IMG/VR virus record: IMGVR_UViG_3300045240_000197
Span: 1-22,851 of that record
Length of the DNA stretch: 22,851 nucleotides
Direction: 5' to 3' (one strand)
Source: a virus
Shown: piece after piece, positions 14,024 to 22,274 of the stretch
Layout: every line of letters starts with the position of its first letter
How positions within the stretch are numbered: the stretch's first letter is position 1
Program-made: the position numbers and the translations under genes
Notes under the pieces: model-generated
Told to the model about the DNA's origin: nothing
The model's database searches: none
Seen by the model: only the letters and a program-made list of their open reading frames with translations

Positions 14024-15868
14024 ATGAGCGACGCTTCCATCAGCGCCTTGAACCCGGCTGACCTGCCGTTGTCGGACGAGCAGATCCCTTGCGTGCAGGC
14101 GGGCATCAATAAGCGTGCTCCCGCCGCTGCGTTCGGCGTGCCTGTGGTGGGTCTCAGCACGCCCGCGCTGGCGCAGTACCAGACCTGGATCGATACGAGC
14201 ACCACGCCGCCGGCGCTCAGGATGTATATCGGCTCGGACTGGGTGGCGCTCTACACCATCGCGGGCGACGGTTCGCTCGCGCTCGCCAGGCCGCTCGCGC
14301 TGCCGGGCGATCCCGCCTCCGACCTCGACGCCGCGACCAAGAGCTATGTCGACAACAATCCGGCCGCGCCCGGCGCGCTGATGTTCGTCGCCCCGATCGA
14401 TTGCTCGACCAATCCCAACTATCCCGCCGCCAACCAGGGCGCGGTCTATATCGTGAGCGTCGCGGGCAAGATCGGCGGCGCCTCCGGCATCAACGTGCAG
14501 ATCGGCGACATGCTGCTCTGCCTCGTCAACGGCTCGATATCGGACACCCAGGCCGGTGTCGGTGCGAATTGGACGATCGCGCGCGGCATCGGCGGCGCGG
14601 TCATCGGCCCGAGCTCGGCGGTGAGCGGCAATTTCGCGCTGTTCGGCGACGCGACCGGCAAGGCGATCATCGACGGCAGCATCTCGCTCGACACCGACGC
14701 GACTTTTGCCGCGAACAGCGACACGCGCGTCCCGTCCCAGAAGGCGGTGAAGAGCGCGATCGGCGGCAAGCTCTTGAGCACCGACACGCTGACACAGGGA
14801 CAGAGCTGGATCTGGGACGGTGTCACCTCGACCTTCCGCGCGCGCGACTGCGAGGGCAAGAACTTCCTCGGCAACCCCGCGTTCGACATCTGGCAGGAGA
14901 ACACCGCCTACACGATCTTCGGCGGCACGCCGCGCACGCACACGGCCGATTTCTGGAAAGCCGGGACCAAGGACACGTCCGGCGCGGCCAAGACGGTCAC
15001 CCGCGTCGCGGGTCTTTCGGGAGCGCAATACGCGATGAAATGCCAACGCACGGCTGGCGACAGCGTCTGTCTCGGCAAGTTCCGCATCGCCCAGCAATTC
15101 GGCCAGGCCGAGTCGATGTTCCTCGCCGGAAAGAACCTCGTGGTGTCCTTCGATTTCGTGGTCGGCGCCAATTATTCGGCGACGGTCGGCGATCTGATGT
15201 TGAACTTCGCCTGCGGCAACGGCGTGGACGAGGCGCTCGATCTGCATCTCGGCACGCCGCAATTCGCCACCAATCCCGTCCTCGTCGGCTCCGCGGCGCT
15301 GACAGGCCAAGTCGCCGCGGCCGGCACGGTGGCACGCATCAACAGCGGCCCGATCGCGATCCCCGCGGGCATCACCGAGCTCGCGATGTTCATCCGCACC
15401 GGCGACTACACCGGCACGGCCGGCGCCGACGACAGCTTCACCATCGGCAACGTCAAGCTGGAGATCAGCAATCTCGCCACGCCCTTCCGCAAGCCCGACA
15501 CCGGCGACGAGTTCCGGCGCTGCCAGCGGCGCTATTGGAAGAGCTTCCTCAAGGCGACCGTTCCGGTCAACGCCGCCGGCGCCGGCACGGGCGAGCATCG
15601 CGCCGCCGCGACGAAAGCGGGCGCGGCTCAGCAGACGCTCGGCACGGTGCGCTACCCGGCCATGCGCGCGGTCCCGGCGATGACGCTGTTCAATCCCGCG
15701 ACGGGCGCGAGCGGACAGGCGCGCGATCTGACGGCGGCCGCGGACTGCACTTCGACCGCGGCGCAGAACATCTCGGACGGCGGCTGCGAGATCGTCGCCA
15801 CCGGCGCCTCGTCGACCGCGCTCGGCAACACGCTCGGCGTCCATGTCGTCGCCGATGCGCGGCTCTGA
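14024..15868 (+). CDS. Tail fibre protein 2 (paralogue of fibre 1)
   Basis: A 614-residue protein co-linear with fibre 1: docking domain (LPLSDEQIPCVQAG, WIDTSTTPPALRMY, 1-95), one shaft module (about 120-250; VVD-free SVAGKIGGASG, PSQKAVKSA), beta-sandwich from N280 (NFLGNPAFDIWQENT, AQQFGQAESMFLAGKNLVVSFDF), CQRRYWK motif (C500) and the same ending GVHVVADARL. Differences from fibre 1 concentrate in the sandwich loops (for example the segments after YAMKCQR and around GNGVDEALDLH), which suggests different ligands on one scaffold. AGGGA lies about ten bases upstream of the ATG. It is an in-place duplicate rather than a fragment. Confidence 0.85.
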   Translation: MSDASISALNPADLPLSDEQIPCVQAGINKRAPAAAFGVPVVGLSTPALAQYQTWIDTSTTPPALRMYIGSDWVALYTIAGDGSLALARPLALPGDPASDLDAATKSYVDNNPAAPGALMFVAPIDCSTNPNYPAANQGAVYIVSVAGKIGGASGINVQIGDMLLCLVNGSISDTQAGVGANWTIARGIGGAVIGPSSAVSGNFALFGDATGKAIIDGSISLDTDATFAANSDTRVPSQKAVKSAIGGKLLSTDTLTQGQSWIWDGVTSTFRARDCEGKNFLGNPAFDIWQENTAYTIFGGTPRTHTADFWKAGTKDTSGAAKTVTRVAGLSGAQYAMKCQRTAGDSVCLGKFRIAQQFGQAESMFLAGKNLVVSFDFVVGANYSATVGDLMLNFACGNGVDEALDLHLGTPQFATNPVLVGSAALTGQVAAAGTVARINSGPIAIPAGITELAMFIRTGDYTGTAGADDSFTIGNVKLEISNLATPFRKPDTGDEFRRCQRRYWKSFLKATVPVNAAGAGTGEHRAAATKAGAAQQTLGTVRYPAMRAVPAMTLFNPATGASGQARDLTAAADCTSTAAQNISDGGCEIVATGASSTALGNTLGVHVVADARL

Positions 15869-15879
15869 TTGAGGACGCG

Positions 15880-16575
15880 ATGAAAGACGATCTGAGCCGC
15901 GAACGCCTGCCGCCTGCGTCCCTGCCGCTCGTCGGCGAGGCCGTGACCTGCGTGCAGGACGGCATCCGCGTCACCGCGCCCGCCGCGGCGTTCGGCATTC
16001 CGGTGGCGAGCGTGTCGGCGCCGCCGCCGCTCGCGCCATTCCAACTCTGGATCGACCAATCCACCTGGCCGCCCAGCTTGCGCATCTATGTGGACGAGCG
16101 TTGGATCGCGCTCTATGCGATCGGCGACGACGGCACGCTTGCGCTCTCGGCCGCGTTGGGCCTGCGTGCGACAGCGATCGCCGACGCACCGTCGCCTTCG
16201 ACGGCAGGCCGGATATCTTTCCATTCCGATGCGCAAGAAGGCCAGGGCGATCTCGCCGTTGATACCGGCACGGCCTGGCGCCATGCGGGCCAGGCCGCGG
16301 TCCGGACGCTGAGCACCGATGCGGATGCGAGCTACGCGCCGCGCCTCGATGGCCGCATCGTCCGTGACACGGCTGCACTGACGGCCGACCGCGCGCTGAC
16401 GCTTTCGAACGCGACCGACGGCTACAGGATCGACGTCACGCGCCGCAATTCGTCCGGCGGTCACCTCCGCAACGTCACTCAGCAGGACGGCACGACGGTG
16501 ATTGCGGCGCTCGCCGACGGAGCGAGCGCGGCCTTCATCTACGACGCGACGAGCGGCGCGTGGTTCCAGCTCTGA
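15880..16575 (+). CDS. Short tail fibre/tip protein 3 with shared docking domain
   Basis: A 231-residue protein. The first about 95 residues repeat the docking domain of the neighbours (LPLVGEAVTCVQDG, WIDQSTWPPSLRIY, LYAIGDDGTLAL). It lacks the shaft module and the NLLVNSAF sandwich. The rest is a different short beta region (STAGRISFHSDAQEGQGDLAV, DTAALTADRALTLSN, IDVTRRNSSGGHLRN, FIYDATSGAWFQL) resembling end-cap modules of fibre and appendage proteins. It could be a short alternative fibre or a stopper that occupies fibre sites. ATG at 15880 is the start that preserves the docking domain. Confidence 0.75.
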   Translation: MKDDLSRERLPPASLPLVGEAVTCVQDGIRVTAPAAAFGIPVASVSAPPPLAPFQLWIDQSTWPPSLRIYVDERWIALYAIGDDGTLALSAALGLRATAIADAPSPSTAGRISFHSDAQEGQGDLAVDTGTAWRHAGQAAVRTLSTDADASYAPRLDGRIVRDTAALTADRALTLSNATDGYRIDVTRRNSSGGHLRNVTQQDGTTVIAALADGASAAFIYDATSGAWFQL

Positions 16576-16597
16576 CTTTTCTTCGCAAGGTATCCCG

Positions 16598-19525
16598 ATG
16601 AGCGACAGTACCATCAGCGGCATGATGCCCGCGTCGTTGCCGCTTGGCGACGAGTCCGTGCCCTGTGTGCAGGACGGCAACAACGTCCAGGCGCCGGCCG
16701 CCGCGTTCAGCATCCCTGTCGCCGGCGACTCCGCGCCCACGGCGCTGGCGCAGTTCCAGACCTGGATCGACACCTCCACCGCACCGCCGGCACTGAAGAT
16801 GTATGTCGGCTCGGCTTGGGTCGCGCTCTATACGGTCGGCGGCGACGGGACGCTGGCGCTCGCCAAACCGCTCGGGCTTTCGAGCGACGACCGGTTGACG
16901 AGCGCGCTCAGGTTCAAGAGCGTCATCGACTGTTCCGCCAGCCCCAACTATCCGCCCGCCGATCTCGGTGACTTCTATGTGGTCAGCGTCGCGGGCAAGA
17001 TCGGCGGCGCGTCGGGCGTCAGCGTGCAGGCGGGCGATACGCTGCTCTGCCTCGCGAACGGCACGCCGTCGGATACCCAGGCCAATGTCGGCGCAAGCTG
17101 GACCATCGGCCAGAACAACATCGTCGGTGCGGTCACCGGACCTGCTTCGTCCACCGTTGGCGGTTTCGCCGCCTTCGCCGATGCCACCGGCAAGGTCGTC
17201 CAGGACAGTGGTGTCATCCTCGACACCGACACGGCGATGGCCGCCAATGTCGACAGCCGCATCCCGTCGCAGAAGGCGGTGAAGAGCTATGTCGGCGGCC
17301 AGCTGAGCGGCGCACTCTTCTATCGCGGCTCCATCAGTTGCTCGGGCTCGCCCAACTATCCGTCGGGCAATACCGGTGACTTCTATGTGGTGAGCGTGGC
17401 AGGCAAGATCGGCGGCGCCTCGGGCCCCAATGTCGAGATCGCCGATACCTTGACGTGCATCGCCGCCAATGCGGGCGGCACGCAAGCCGCGGCCGGGGCG
17501 AATTGGACGATCGGACAGGGCAACATCGACGGCGCGGTCACGGGTCCCGCCTCCTCGACCAGCGGACATTTCACCCAATTCGCCGACGCCACCGGCAAAG
17601 TCGTCCAGGACAACGGTATCATCCTCGACACCGACCCGGCGCTGACCGCCAATGTCGACAGCCGCATCCCGTCGCAGAAGGCGGTGAAGAGCTATGTCGG
17701 CGGCCAGCTCAGCGGCGCGCTCTTCTATCGCGGCTCCATCAATTGCTCGGGCTCGCCCAACTATCCGTCCGGCAATATTGGTGACTTCTATGTGGTGAGC
17801 GCCGCGGGCAAGATCGGCGGCGCCTCGGGCCCCAATGTCGAGATCGCCGATACCTTGACGTGCATCGCGGCCAATGTGGGCGGCACACAAGCGTCGGTCG
17901 GCGGCAGCTGGACGATCGGGCAGGGCAATATCGACGGCGCCGTCACCGGTCCGGCTTCGGTGACCGGCGGTAACTTCGCTTCGTTCAACGGCACGACGGG
18001 TAAGATCATCCAGGACGGCAGCGCCGCGCTGGACACCGATCCGAACATGACCGCCAACCTCGACAGCCGCATCCCGTCGCAGAAGGCGGTCAAGTCCTAC
18101 ATCTCCGCCAACGGAACGGTACCGGCGGGGACGGTGATCTATCGTGGCGGCCTCAGCTGCAGCGCCAGCCCGAACTATCCCACCGCCAACCAGGGTGATT
18201 TCTACGTCGTCAGCGCCGCGGGCAAGATCGGCGGCGCCTCCGGACTGAATGTCGAGATCGGCGACACGCTGCTCTGCACCACCTCGTCCGCCAGCGGCAC
18301 CCAGGCCGGCGTCGGCGCCAATTGGACGATCGGGCAGGGCAATATCGACGGCGCGGTCACCGGCCCGGCATCGGCGACGAGCAACGGTTTCGCGCTGTTC
18401 AACGGAACCACCGGCAAGATCATCAAGGACAGCCTGGCCACGTTCGACACCGACGCGACGATGGCCGCGAACAGCGACAACCGCATTCCCTCGCAGAAGG
18501 CGGTGAAGAGCTATGTCGGCAACTTCGTAGGGCCGAACCTGCTCGTCAACTCCGCCTTCGACGTCTGGCAGGAGAACACGGCCTACACGCTGTCCTCGGG
18601 GTCGACCAAGACCCATCTCGCCGATTTCTGGAAGGGCGGCTGCGAGAACAGCGGCACGCGCACGGTTTCCCGGGTGACCGGCCTGCAGGGCTCGCTTTAC
18701 GGCCTGAAGATGCAGCGCCCTTCGAGTTCCGCGGCCGCCACGGCCTCCCATCTCGTGCAACAGTTCGAGCAGCGCGAGTCGGTCTACCTCGCGGGCAAGA
18801 CGGTCACGGTCTCGTTCGACTTCACGATCGGCGCGAATTATTCGCCGGCAACCGGTCCGTTCGTCGAGCTGTTCTACGGAACCGGGAACGAGGAGGATCT
18901 GGTGATGAACACCAGCCCGCCGGCCTTCCCGTCCGGCGGCAGCAGCGTTTCGTCGCCGGATCTTTCAGCGCAGGTCGCCGCTTTCGGCTCGACGGCGCGG
19001 ATCAGCGCCACGTTGACGCTGCCGTCGACAGCGTCGGAGGTCGCGCTCGGCATTCGCTCCGGCGTCTACACCGGCACCGCGGGTGCCGATGACAGCGTCA
19101 CCATCGACAATGTGAAGCTCGAGATCGGCAGCGTGGCCACGCCTTATCGCAGGCCCGACTATCGCGATGAGCTCGAGCGCTGCCAGTGGCGCTATCAGAA
19201 ATCGTTCCTGCAAGGCACGGTGCCCACGACGAATGCCGGCGTCTATACCTGCCAGTTCATCTTCCGGCGCATCCTCTCGGGCGTAACTTTCGAAGCCTGC
19301 TGGGTGCCTTTGCGGCGCAACATGCGCGGCGTGCCGGCGATCACGCTCTACAATCCCGAGAACACCAACAGCCAGATTCACAACGACAATACAACCGCCG
19401 ACTGTTCCTCGAGCACGACGGACTACACGACCGAATTCGGCTTCCGCGTGAGCTGCCTCGGCGACAGCGGTGGCGTGCCGGGCAATGCGCTGTGCGTCCA
19501 TTGGGTAGCAGACAAGCGCCTCTGA
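16598..19525 (+). CDS. Long tail fibre protein 4 with tandem shaft repeats
   Basis: A 975-residue protein from the ATG at 16598 (CAAGG upstream). Layout: docking domain (1-95; LPLGDESVPCVQDG, WIDTSTAPPALKMY); four tandem shaft modules of 135-138 residues (about 106-640), each with CS-x-SPNYP, GDFYVVS-AGKIGGASG, a WTIGQ segment, and PSQKAVKSY; the beta-sandwich from N647 (NLLVNSAFDVWQENT, QQFEQRESVYLAGKTVTVSFDF); CQWRYQK; and a C-terminal tip quite unlike fibres 1 and 2 (CQFIFRRILSG through CVHWVADKRL). Same scaffold, about 400 residues longer shaft and a new tip, so it should reach farther and bind something different. An in-frame ATG at 16502 would run into fibre 3 and is not favoured. Confidence 0.87.
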   Translation: MSDSTISGMMPASLPLGDESVPCVQDGNNVQAPAAAFSIPVAGDSAPTALAQFQTWIDTSTAPPALKMYVGSAWVALYTVGGDGTLALAKPLGLSSDDRLTSALRFKSVIDCSASPNYPPADLGDFYVVSVAGKIGGASGVSVQAGDTLLCLANGTPSDTQANVGASWTIGQNNIVGAVTGPASSTVGGFAAFADATGKVVQDSGVILDTDTAMAANVDSRIPSQKAVKSYVGGQLSGALFYRGSISCSGSPNYPSGNTGDFYVVSVAGKIGGASGPNVEIADTLTCIAANAGGTQAAAGANWTIGQGNIDGAVTGPASSTSGHFTQFADATGKVVQDNGIILDTDPALTANVDSRIPSQKAVKSYVGGQLSGALFYRGSINCSGSPNYPSGNIGDFYVVSAAGKIGGASGPNVEIADTLTCIAANVGGTQASVGGSWTIGQGNIDGAVTGPASVTGGNFASFNGTTGKIIQDGSAALDTDPNMTANLDSRIPSQKAVKSYISANGTVPAGTVIYRGGLSCSASPNYPTANQGDFYVVSAAGKIGGASGLNVEIGDTLLCTTSSASGTQAGVGANWTIGQGNIDGAVTGPASATSNGFALFNGTTGKIIKDSLATFDTDATMAANSDNRIPSQKAVKSYVGNFVGPNLLVNSAFDVWQENTAYTLSSGSTKTHLADFWKGGCENSGTRTVSRVTGLQGSLYGLKMQRPSSSAAATASHLVQQFEQRESVYLAGKTVTVSFDFTIGANYSPATGPFVELFYGTGNEEDLVMNTSPPAFPSGGSSVSSPDLSAQVAAFGSTARISATLTLPSTASEVALGIRSGVYTGTAGADDSVTIDNVKLEIGSVATPYRRPDYRDELERCQWRYQKSFLQGTVPTTNAGVYTCQFIFRRILSGVTFEACWVPLRRNMRGVPAITLYNPENTNSQIHNDNTTADCSSSTTDYTTEFGFRVSCLGDSGGVPGNALCVHWVADKRL
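16913..18520 (+). repeat. Four in-frame tandem repeats of about 408 bp in fibre 4
   Basis: The proline codon of the SPNYP motif falls at 16943, 17351, 17756 and 18170, giving periods of 408, 405 and 414 bp, all multiples of three. Repeats 2 and 3 are nearly identical DNA (about ten differences by eye in their first 175 bp). Repeats 1 and 4 are more divergent. Single copies of the same module occur in fibre 1 (Pro codon at 12558) and fibre 2 (14414). Confidence 0.9.
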
Positions 19526-19556
19526 TTTTCAGCATCCATCTCTCACAGGTGATCCC

Positions 19557-20612
19557 ATGCCGTTCCGCCGATCCACGCTGAGCGATCTGCGCCTGCGCGC
19601 GCGCTCCATCTTCGCCGCCAAGCTCAAAGGCGCCGATGCCACGCTGCCCAGATCCAACATCACCGTGTCCTCGGACGTGATGGCGGCCTTGGTCTACGGC
19701 ATCTTCGGCTATGCCGATTGGCTGTCGCGCCAGGCGCTGCCGAACACCGCCGACGATTGGTATTACCTGCTTCGCTGGGGCTCGCTGTTCGGGCTCGCGC
19801 CCAAGCCCGCGGTGGTGGCGAGCGGCAACGGGCTCTTCACCGGCACCGCAGGCACGAATGTGGCGCTGCACACCAAGCTCCAGGACAGCCAAGGCAATCT
19901 CTATCAGACGACGGCGGCAACGACCTTGATCGCCGGCAGCACCACGATCCCGGTGGTGGCGATGACGGGCGGCGACTTCGGCAATCTGCCCGCGGGCGCG
20001 CTCCTGGCCTTCGTCACCGCGCAATCGGGCGTCGACGGCACGGTCACAGTCGACGGCAGCGGTTTCTCCGGCGGTGTCGATGCGGAGAGCGCCCAGGCTT
20101 TCGGCGCGCGTATCTCCGCCCGCATCCAGAACCCGCCGAGCGGCGCGGGCACCATCTCCGACTATCAACGCTGGGCGATGAGCGTCGCGGGCGTCACGCG
20201 CGCCACCGCCACCGCGGGCGAGCGCGGCGTAGGCACCGTCAATGTCCGCTTCGTCATGGACGGCCAGGCCAACATCGTCCCGACCACGGCACAGATCGCG
20301 GCGGTGCAGGCCGTGCTCAACATCGAGAAGCCGATCACCGACGATGCCCAGGCGATGGCGCCGGCGAAATTGGCGGTCAACTACACGCTGTCGAACTCGC
20401 TCGTCGCGACCAGCGTACGCCCCGCCATCGCGCAGGCGCTGGCCACCATGCATTCCGGCCTCGCGATCGGCGCCGGCCTTTCCGTGCAGGGCCAGATCAT
20501 CCCGGCGATCACGTCAGTGGCCAAGCTCAACGGCACCTTCCTGAGCGCGCCCGCCGACACGCCGGCGAACACGAGCAAAGTCCTAACCCTTGGAACGATC
20601 ACCTACTCATGA
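19557..20612 (+). CDS. Baseplate J-like protein (Mu gp47)
   Basis: A 351-residue protein with the baseplate J pattern: an N-terminal helix region (LSDLRLRARSIFAAKL, YGIFGYADWLSRQALPNTAD, LLRWGSLFGLAPKPA), an internal beta insert (about 95-165), then ESAQAFGARISARIQNPPSGAGTISDYQRWAMSVAGV and the ferredoxin-like closing part (VNVRFVMDGQANIVP, IEKPITDDAQAMAP). It forms the wedge ring with gp46 and gp48. In Mu it directly follows gp46; here four fibre genes lie between. AGGTGA is five bases upstream of the ATG. It overlaps gp48 by ATGA. Confidence 0.93.
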   Translation: MPFRRSTLSDLRLRARSIFAAKLKGADATLPRSNITVSSDVMAALVYGIFGYADWLSRQALPNTADDWYYLLRWGSLFGLAPKPAVVASGNGLFTGTAGTNVALHTKLQDSQGNLYQTTAATTLIAGSTTIPVVAMTGGDFGNLPAGALLAFVTAQSGVDGTVTVDGSGFSGGVDAESAQAFGARISARIQNPPSGAGTISDYQRWAMSVAGVTRATATAGERGVGTVNVRFVMDGQANIVPTTAQIAAVQAVLNIEKPITDDAQAMAPAKLAVNYTLSNSLVATSVRPAIAQALATMHSGLAIGAGLSVQGQIIPAITSVAKLNGTFLSAPADTPANTSKVLTLGTITYS

Positions 20613-21112
20613 GCGGACCCTACACATCCCTGACGGCCGACGATTATCTCGCCGCCGCCCAAGCCCTGTTGCCGCGCGGAGCGGCGTGGTCGCGCGACCC
20701 CGACGCGAACCTGACCAAGTTCTTGAGCGCGGTCGCCAACGTCGCCTATCTCCCGCACCAATCGCTCGCCGGCCTGTTCGAGGTCGAGCTCGATCCGACG
20801 CAGACGGTCGACCTGCTGCCCGATTGGGAGGCGGCGTTCGGCATCACCGCGCGCGGCTCGCAGGCCAACAGGCGCGCGAACCTCAAAGCGGTGATCACCG
20901 ATCCGGGCGGCTTCAGCGCCGGGCATTATGTGGCGCTCGCCGCCACGCTCGGCATCACCATCGGCACCACCAACGTCATCAGGACAGGTGCCTTCAGCTG
21001 GAAGATCCAGGCGCAGACGAGCCTGAGCGCGGCGCTGAAGACCGCGCTGCAGAACCTGATCGCTCAGCACAACCGCGCCACCTGCACCGTCGCTTTCGAC
21101 TACAGCCTCTAG
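20609..21112 (+). CDS. Baseplate wedge protein Mu gp48-like (YmfQ/DUF2313 family)
   Basis: A 167-residue protein opening SLTADDYLAAAQALLPRGAAWSRDPDANLTKFL, the start typical for gp48/YmfQ proteins, then LDPTQTVDLLPDWEAAFGI, another family signature, and a C-terminal half with GHYVALAATLGITI and LIAQHNRATCTVAFDY. It closes the wedge and normally bridges to the fibres. ATG lies in the stop of gp47, so the two are probably translationally coupled. In Mu the fibre genes follow this one; here they precede it and the lysis-type genes follow. Confidence 0.92.
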   Translation: MSGPYTSLTADDYLAAAQALLPRGAAWSRDPDANLTKFLSAVANVAYLPHQSLAGLFEVELDPTQTVDLLPDWEAAFGITARGSQANRRANLKAVITDPGGFSAGHYVALAATLGITIGTTNVIRTGAFSWKIQAQTSLSAALKTALQNLIAQHNRATCTVAFDYSL

Positions 21113-21122
21113 GAGGTCCCTC

Positions 21123-21485
21123 ATGAGCATTCTCAAATGGCTGCTTTCGCGCAGCTTCGTGCAATCCTTCGCCACCAAGGAAGTGCGCCATCTCGCGACC
21201 GCCGCCGCCGGCGCGATCGCATCATGGCTCGTCGCCCATCAGGCGAGCCAGAGCGATGCGGCGAACATCGCGCAAGCGCTGAGCGCGCTCATCGCCGGCG
21301 CCGCGGGCTATGGCCTCAGCCTGCTGAACGCCGCGAGCAACGAGGCGCGCGTACAGGCCGCTGCCGCCACCGGGCAGGTGGTCTCGGCGCCGCAGGCGCG
21401 CGCGATCCTGGCGCAGAGCGATGCGGCCGCGCCCACGGCGAAGAGCGCGCTCATCGCCGATCTCGAAGCGGGTGGCCCGAAGTGA
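21123..21485 (+). CDS. Holin candidate (Pam3_gp28-like)
   Basis: A 120-residue protein with TAGGAGG upstream of the ATG. A basic start is followed by two hydrophobic segments (about residues 23-40, HLATAAAGAIASWLVAHQ, and 48-67, ALSALIAGAAGYGLSLL) with a short polar turn. The arrangement resembles the Pam3_gp28 family of putative phage holins. The Ala-rich tail (ARVQAAAATGQ to the end) is probably cytoplasmic and helical. It leads an overlapping trio with the lipoprotein and the coiled-coil protein. The holin role is inferred from topology and position. Confidence 0.65.
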   Translation: MSILKWLLSRSFVQSFATKEVRHLATAAAGAIASWLVAHQASQSDAANIAQALSALIAGAAGYGLSLLNAASNEARVQAAAATGQVVSAPQARAILAQSDAAAPTAKSALIADLEAGGPK

Positions 21486-21745
21486 GGTGCGCCGCGATCG
21501 TTCTTTGCGCGGGCCTGGCGCTTGCCGCCTGCCGATCCGCGCCTGCGCCAGAGCCCGCGCTTGGGCCGCAAGCCGAGCCCGTCTGCGCGCCGTTCCGTGC
21601 CTGGAGCGATGCGGATCTGAAGGCGCTCGCTGAGGCGCTGGCGCCGCTCCCGGACAATTCGATCATCATCCGCATGGCGCTCGACTGGCGGCGCTATTAC
21701 GGCGACGCCAAAGCATGCGTACCCAAAAGCACAAGGCCCGGATGA
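21482..21745 (+). CDS. Small lipoprotein (spanin-position)
   Basis: An 87-residue protein starting at GTG 21482 inside the holin stop codon. The start reads MRCAAIVLCAGLALAAC, a short hydrophobic signal ending in the lipobox LAAC with C17 as the lipidation site. It is followed by a Pro/Ala-rich linker (SAPAPEPALGP) and a short helical region (DADLKALAEALAPL, MALDWRRYY). Rz1-type outer spanins are also short, Pro-rich lipoproteins, so an envelope-disruption role is possible. Its neighbours are holin-like and XhlA-like, which supports a lysis context. The C-terminal half is not typical of Rz1, so the spanin assignment is tentative. Confidence 0.65.
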   Translation: MRCAAIVLCAGLALAACRSAPAPEPALGPQAEPVCAPFRAWSDADLKALAEALAPLPDNSIIIRMALDWRRYYGDAKACVPKSTRPG

Positions 21746-22116
21746 CCCGCAGGAAGACCTCCGACGAAAGGTGGGACGATGTGCAGCGTCAGCTAGGCCG
21801 CGTCGAGGAGGCGCAAGACCGTGCGGTCGAGGATCGCGCCGAGATCAAGGAGGCGATCAAGGAGTGGCGCGAGGTAGTGAGCGAGTTGCGCGGCGCGGTC
21901 AGCGGCCTCACCCAGACGGTGCAGTCCATGACCTCCCAGGTGCTCGCGCTGAACGCGGAGAAATGCGGCCAGCGCCTCGACGCCATCGAGCTCAAGAACC
22001 AGCATTACGACCGCATGTTAGGCCGCGCCAGCACCTTCGTGTGGCGCGTGCTGCTCTATTTCGCCTTCGCCGCGATTGCTGGCGGTGCCGCCGCGAAGTT
22101 CATCGAAGTGTTCTGA
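21742..22116 (+). CDS. Coiled-coil protein with C-terminal membrane span (XhlA-like)
   Basis: A 124-residue protein. Residues about 8-80 form a charged, heptad-like coiled coil (DDVQRQLGRVEEAQDRAVEDR, KEWREVVSELRGAVSGLTQTV). After IELKNQHYDR comes one hydrophobic C-terminal segment (about 101-118, RVLLYFAFAAIAGGAAAKF). This is the architecture of XhlA-type lysis accessory proteins and unlike i-spanins, whose membrane span is N-terminal. ATG at 21742 overlaps the previous stop (ATGA). An ATG at 21715 would add nine basic residues and a 31-base overlap. It may help membrane permeabilisation together with the holin candidate. Confidence 0.65.
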   Translation: MTRRKTSDERWDDVQRQLGRVEEAQDRAVEDRAEIKEAIKEWREVVSELRGAVSGLTQTVQSMTSQVLALNAEKCGQRLDAIELKNQHYDRMLGRASTFVWRVLLYFAFAAIAGGAAAKFIEVF

Positions 22117-22131
22117 AGACTCGCGCCCCGT

Positions 22132-22223
22132 CGGGGGACCATCCGGAACCGCTGCGTGTTCGACCGTCCCCTTGAGGGTGGCTGTCGGCAGGGACGCCGT
22201 GGCGGCTTCCGGATGGTCGCCCG
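22132..22223. ncRNA. Long nested inverted repeat, possible structured RNA
   Basis: CGGG-n-GACCATCCGGAA-CCGC (22132-22152) pairs with GCGG-c-TTCCGGATGGTC-n-CCCG (22202-22223): 20 pairs with one mismatch and one bulge. Inside, CGTCCC (22165-22170) pairs with GGGACG (22191-22196) around a 20-nt loop. The 92-nt element begins 15 nt after the XhlA-like stop. It might be a 3' RNA structure, a small RNA or an extragenic palindrome; the sequence alone does not decide. Confidence 0.4.
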
Positions 22224-22274
22224 ATCGGGCGCGGCTTCACGCTTGCCCAGTGCTCGGCTAGCAATGCGCGGGCA

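Noticed and set aside
16502-16597. Upstream in-frame start for fibre 4
   Set aside because: It would overlap the end of fibre 3; the ATG at 16598 has CAAGG and aligns with the N-termini of the other fibres.
16913-18520. CRISPR-like array because of regular repeats
   Set aside because: Units are about 408 bp, in frame and coding; no short repeat/spacer structure.
12186-19525. Diversity-generating retroelement behind fibre variation
   Set aside because: No reverse transcriptase, template repeat or variable-repeat pair is visible; variation looks like duplication and recombination.
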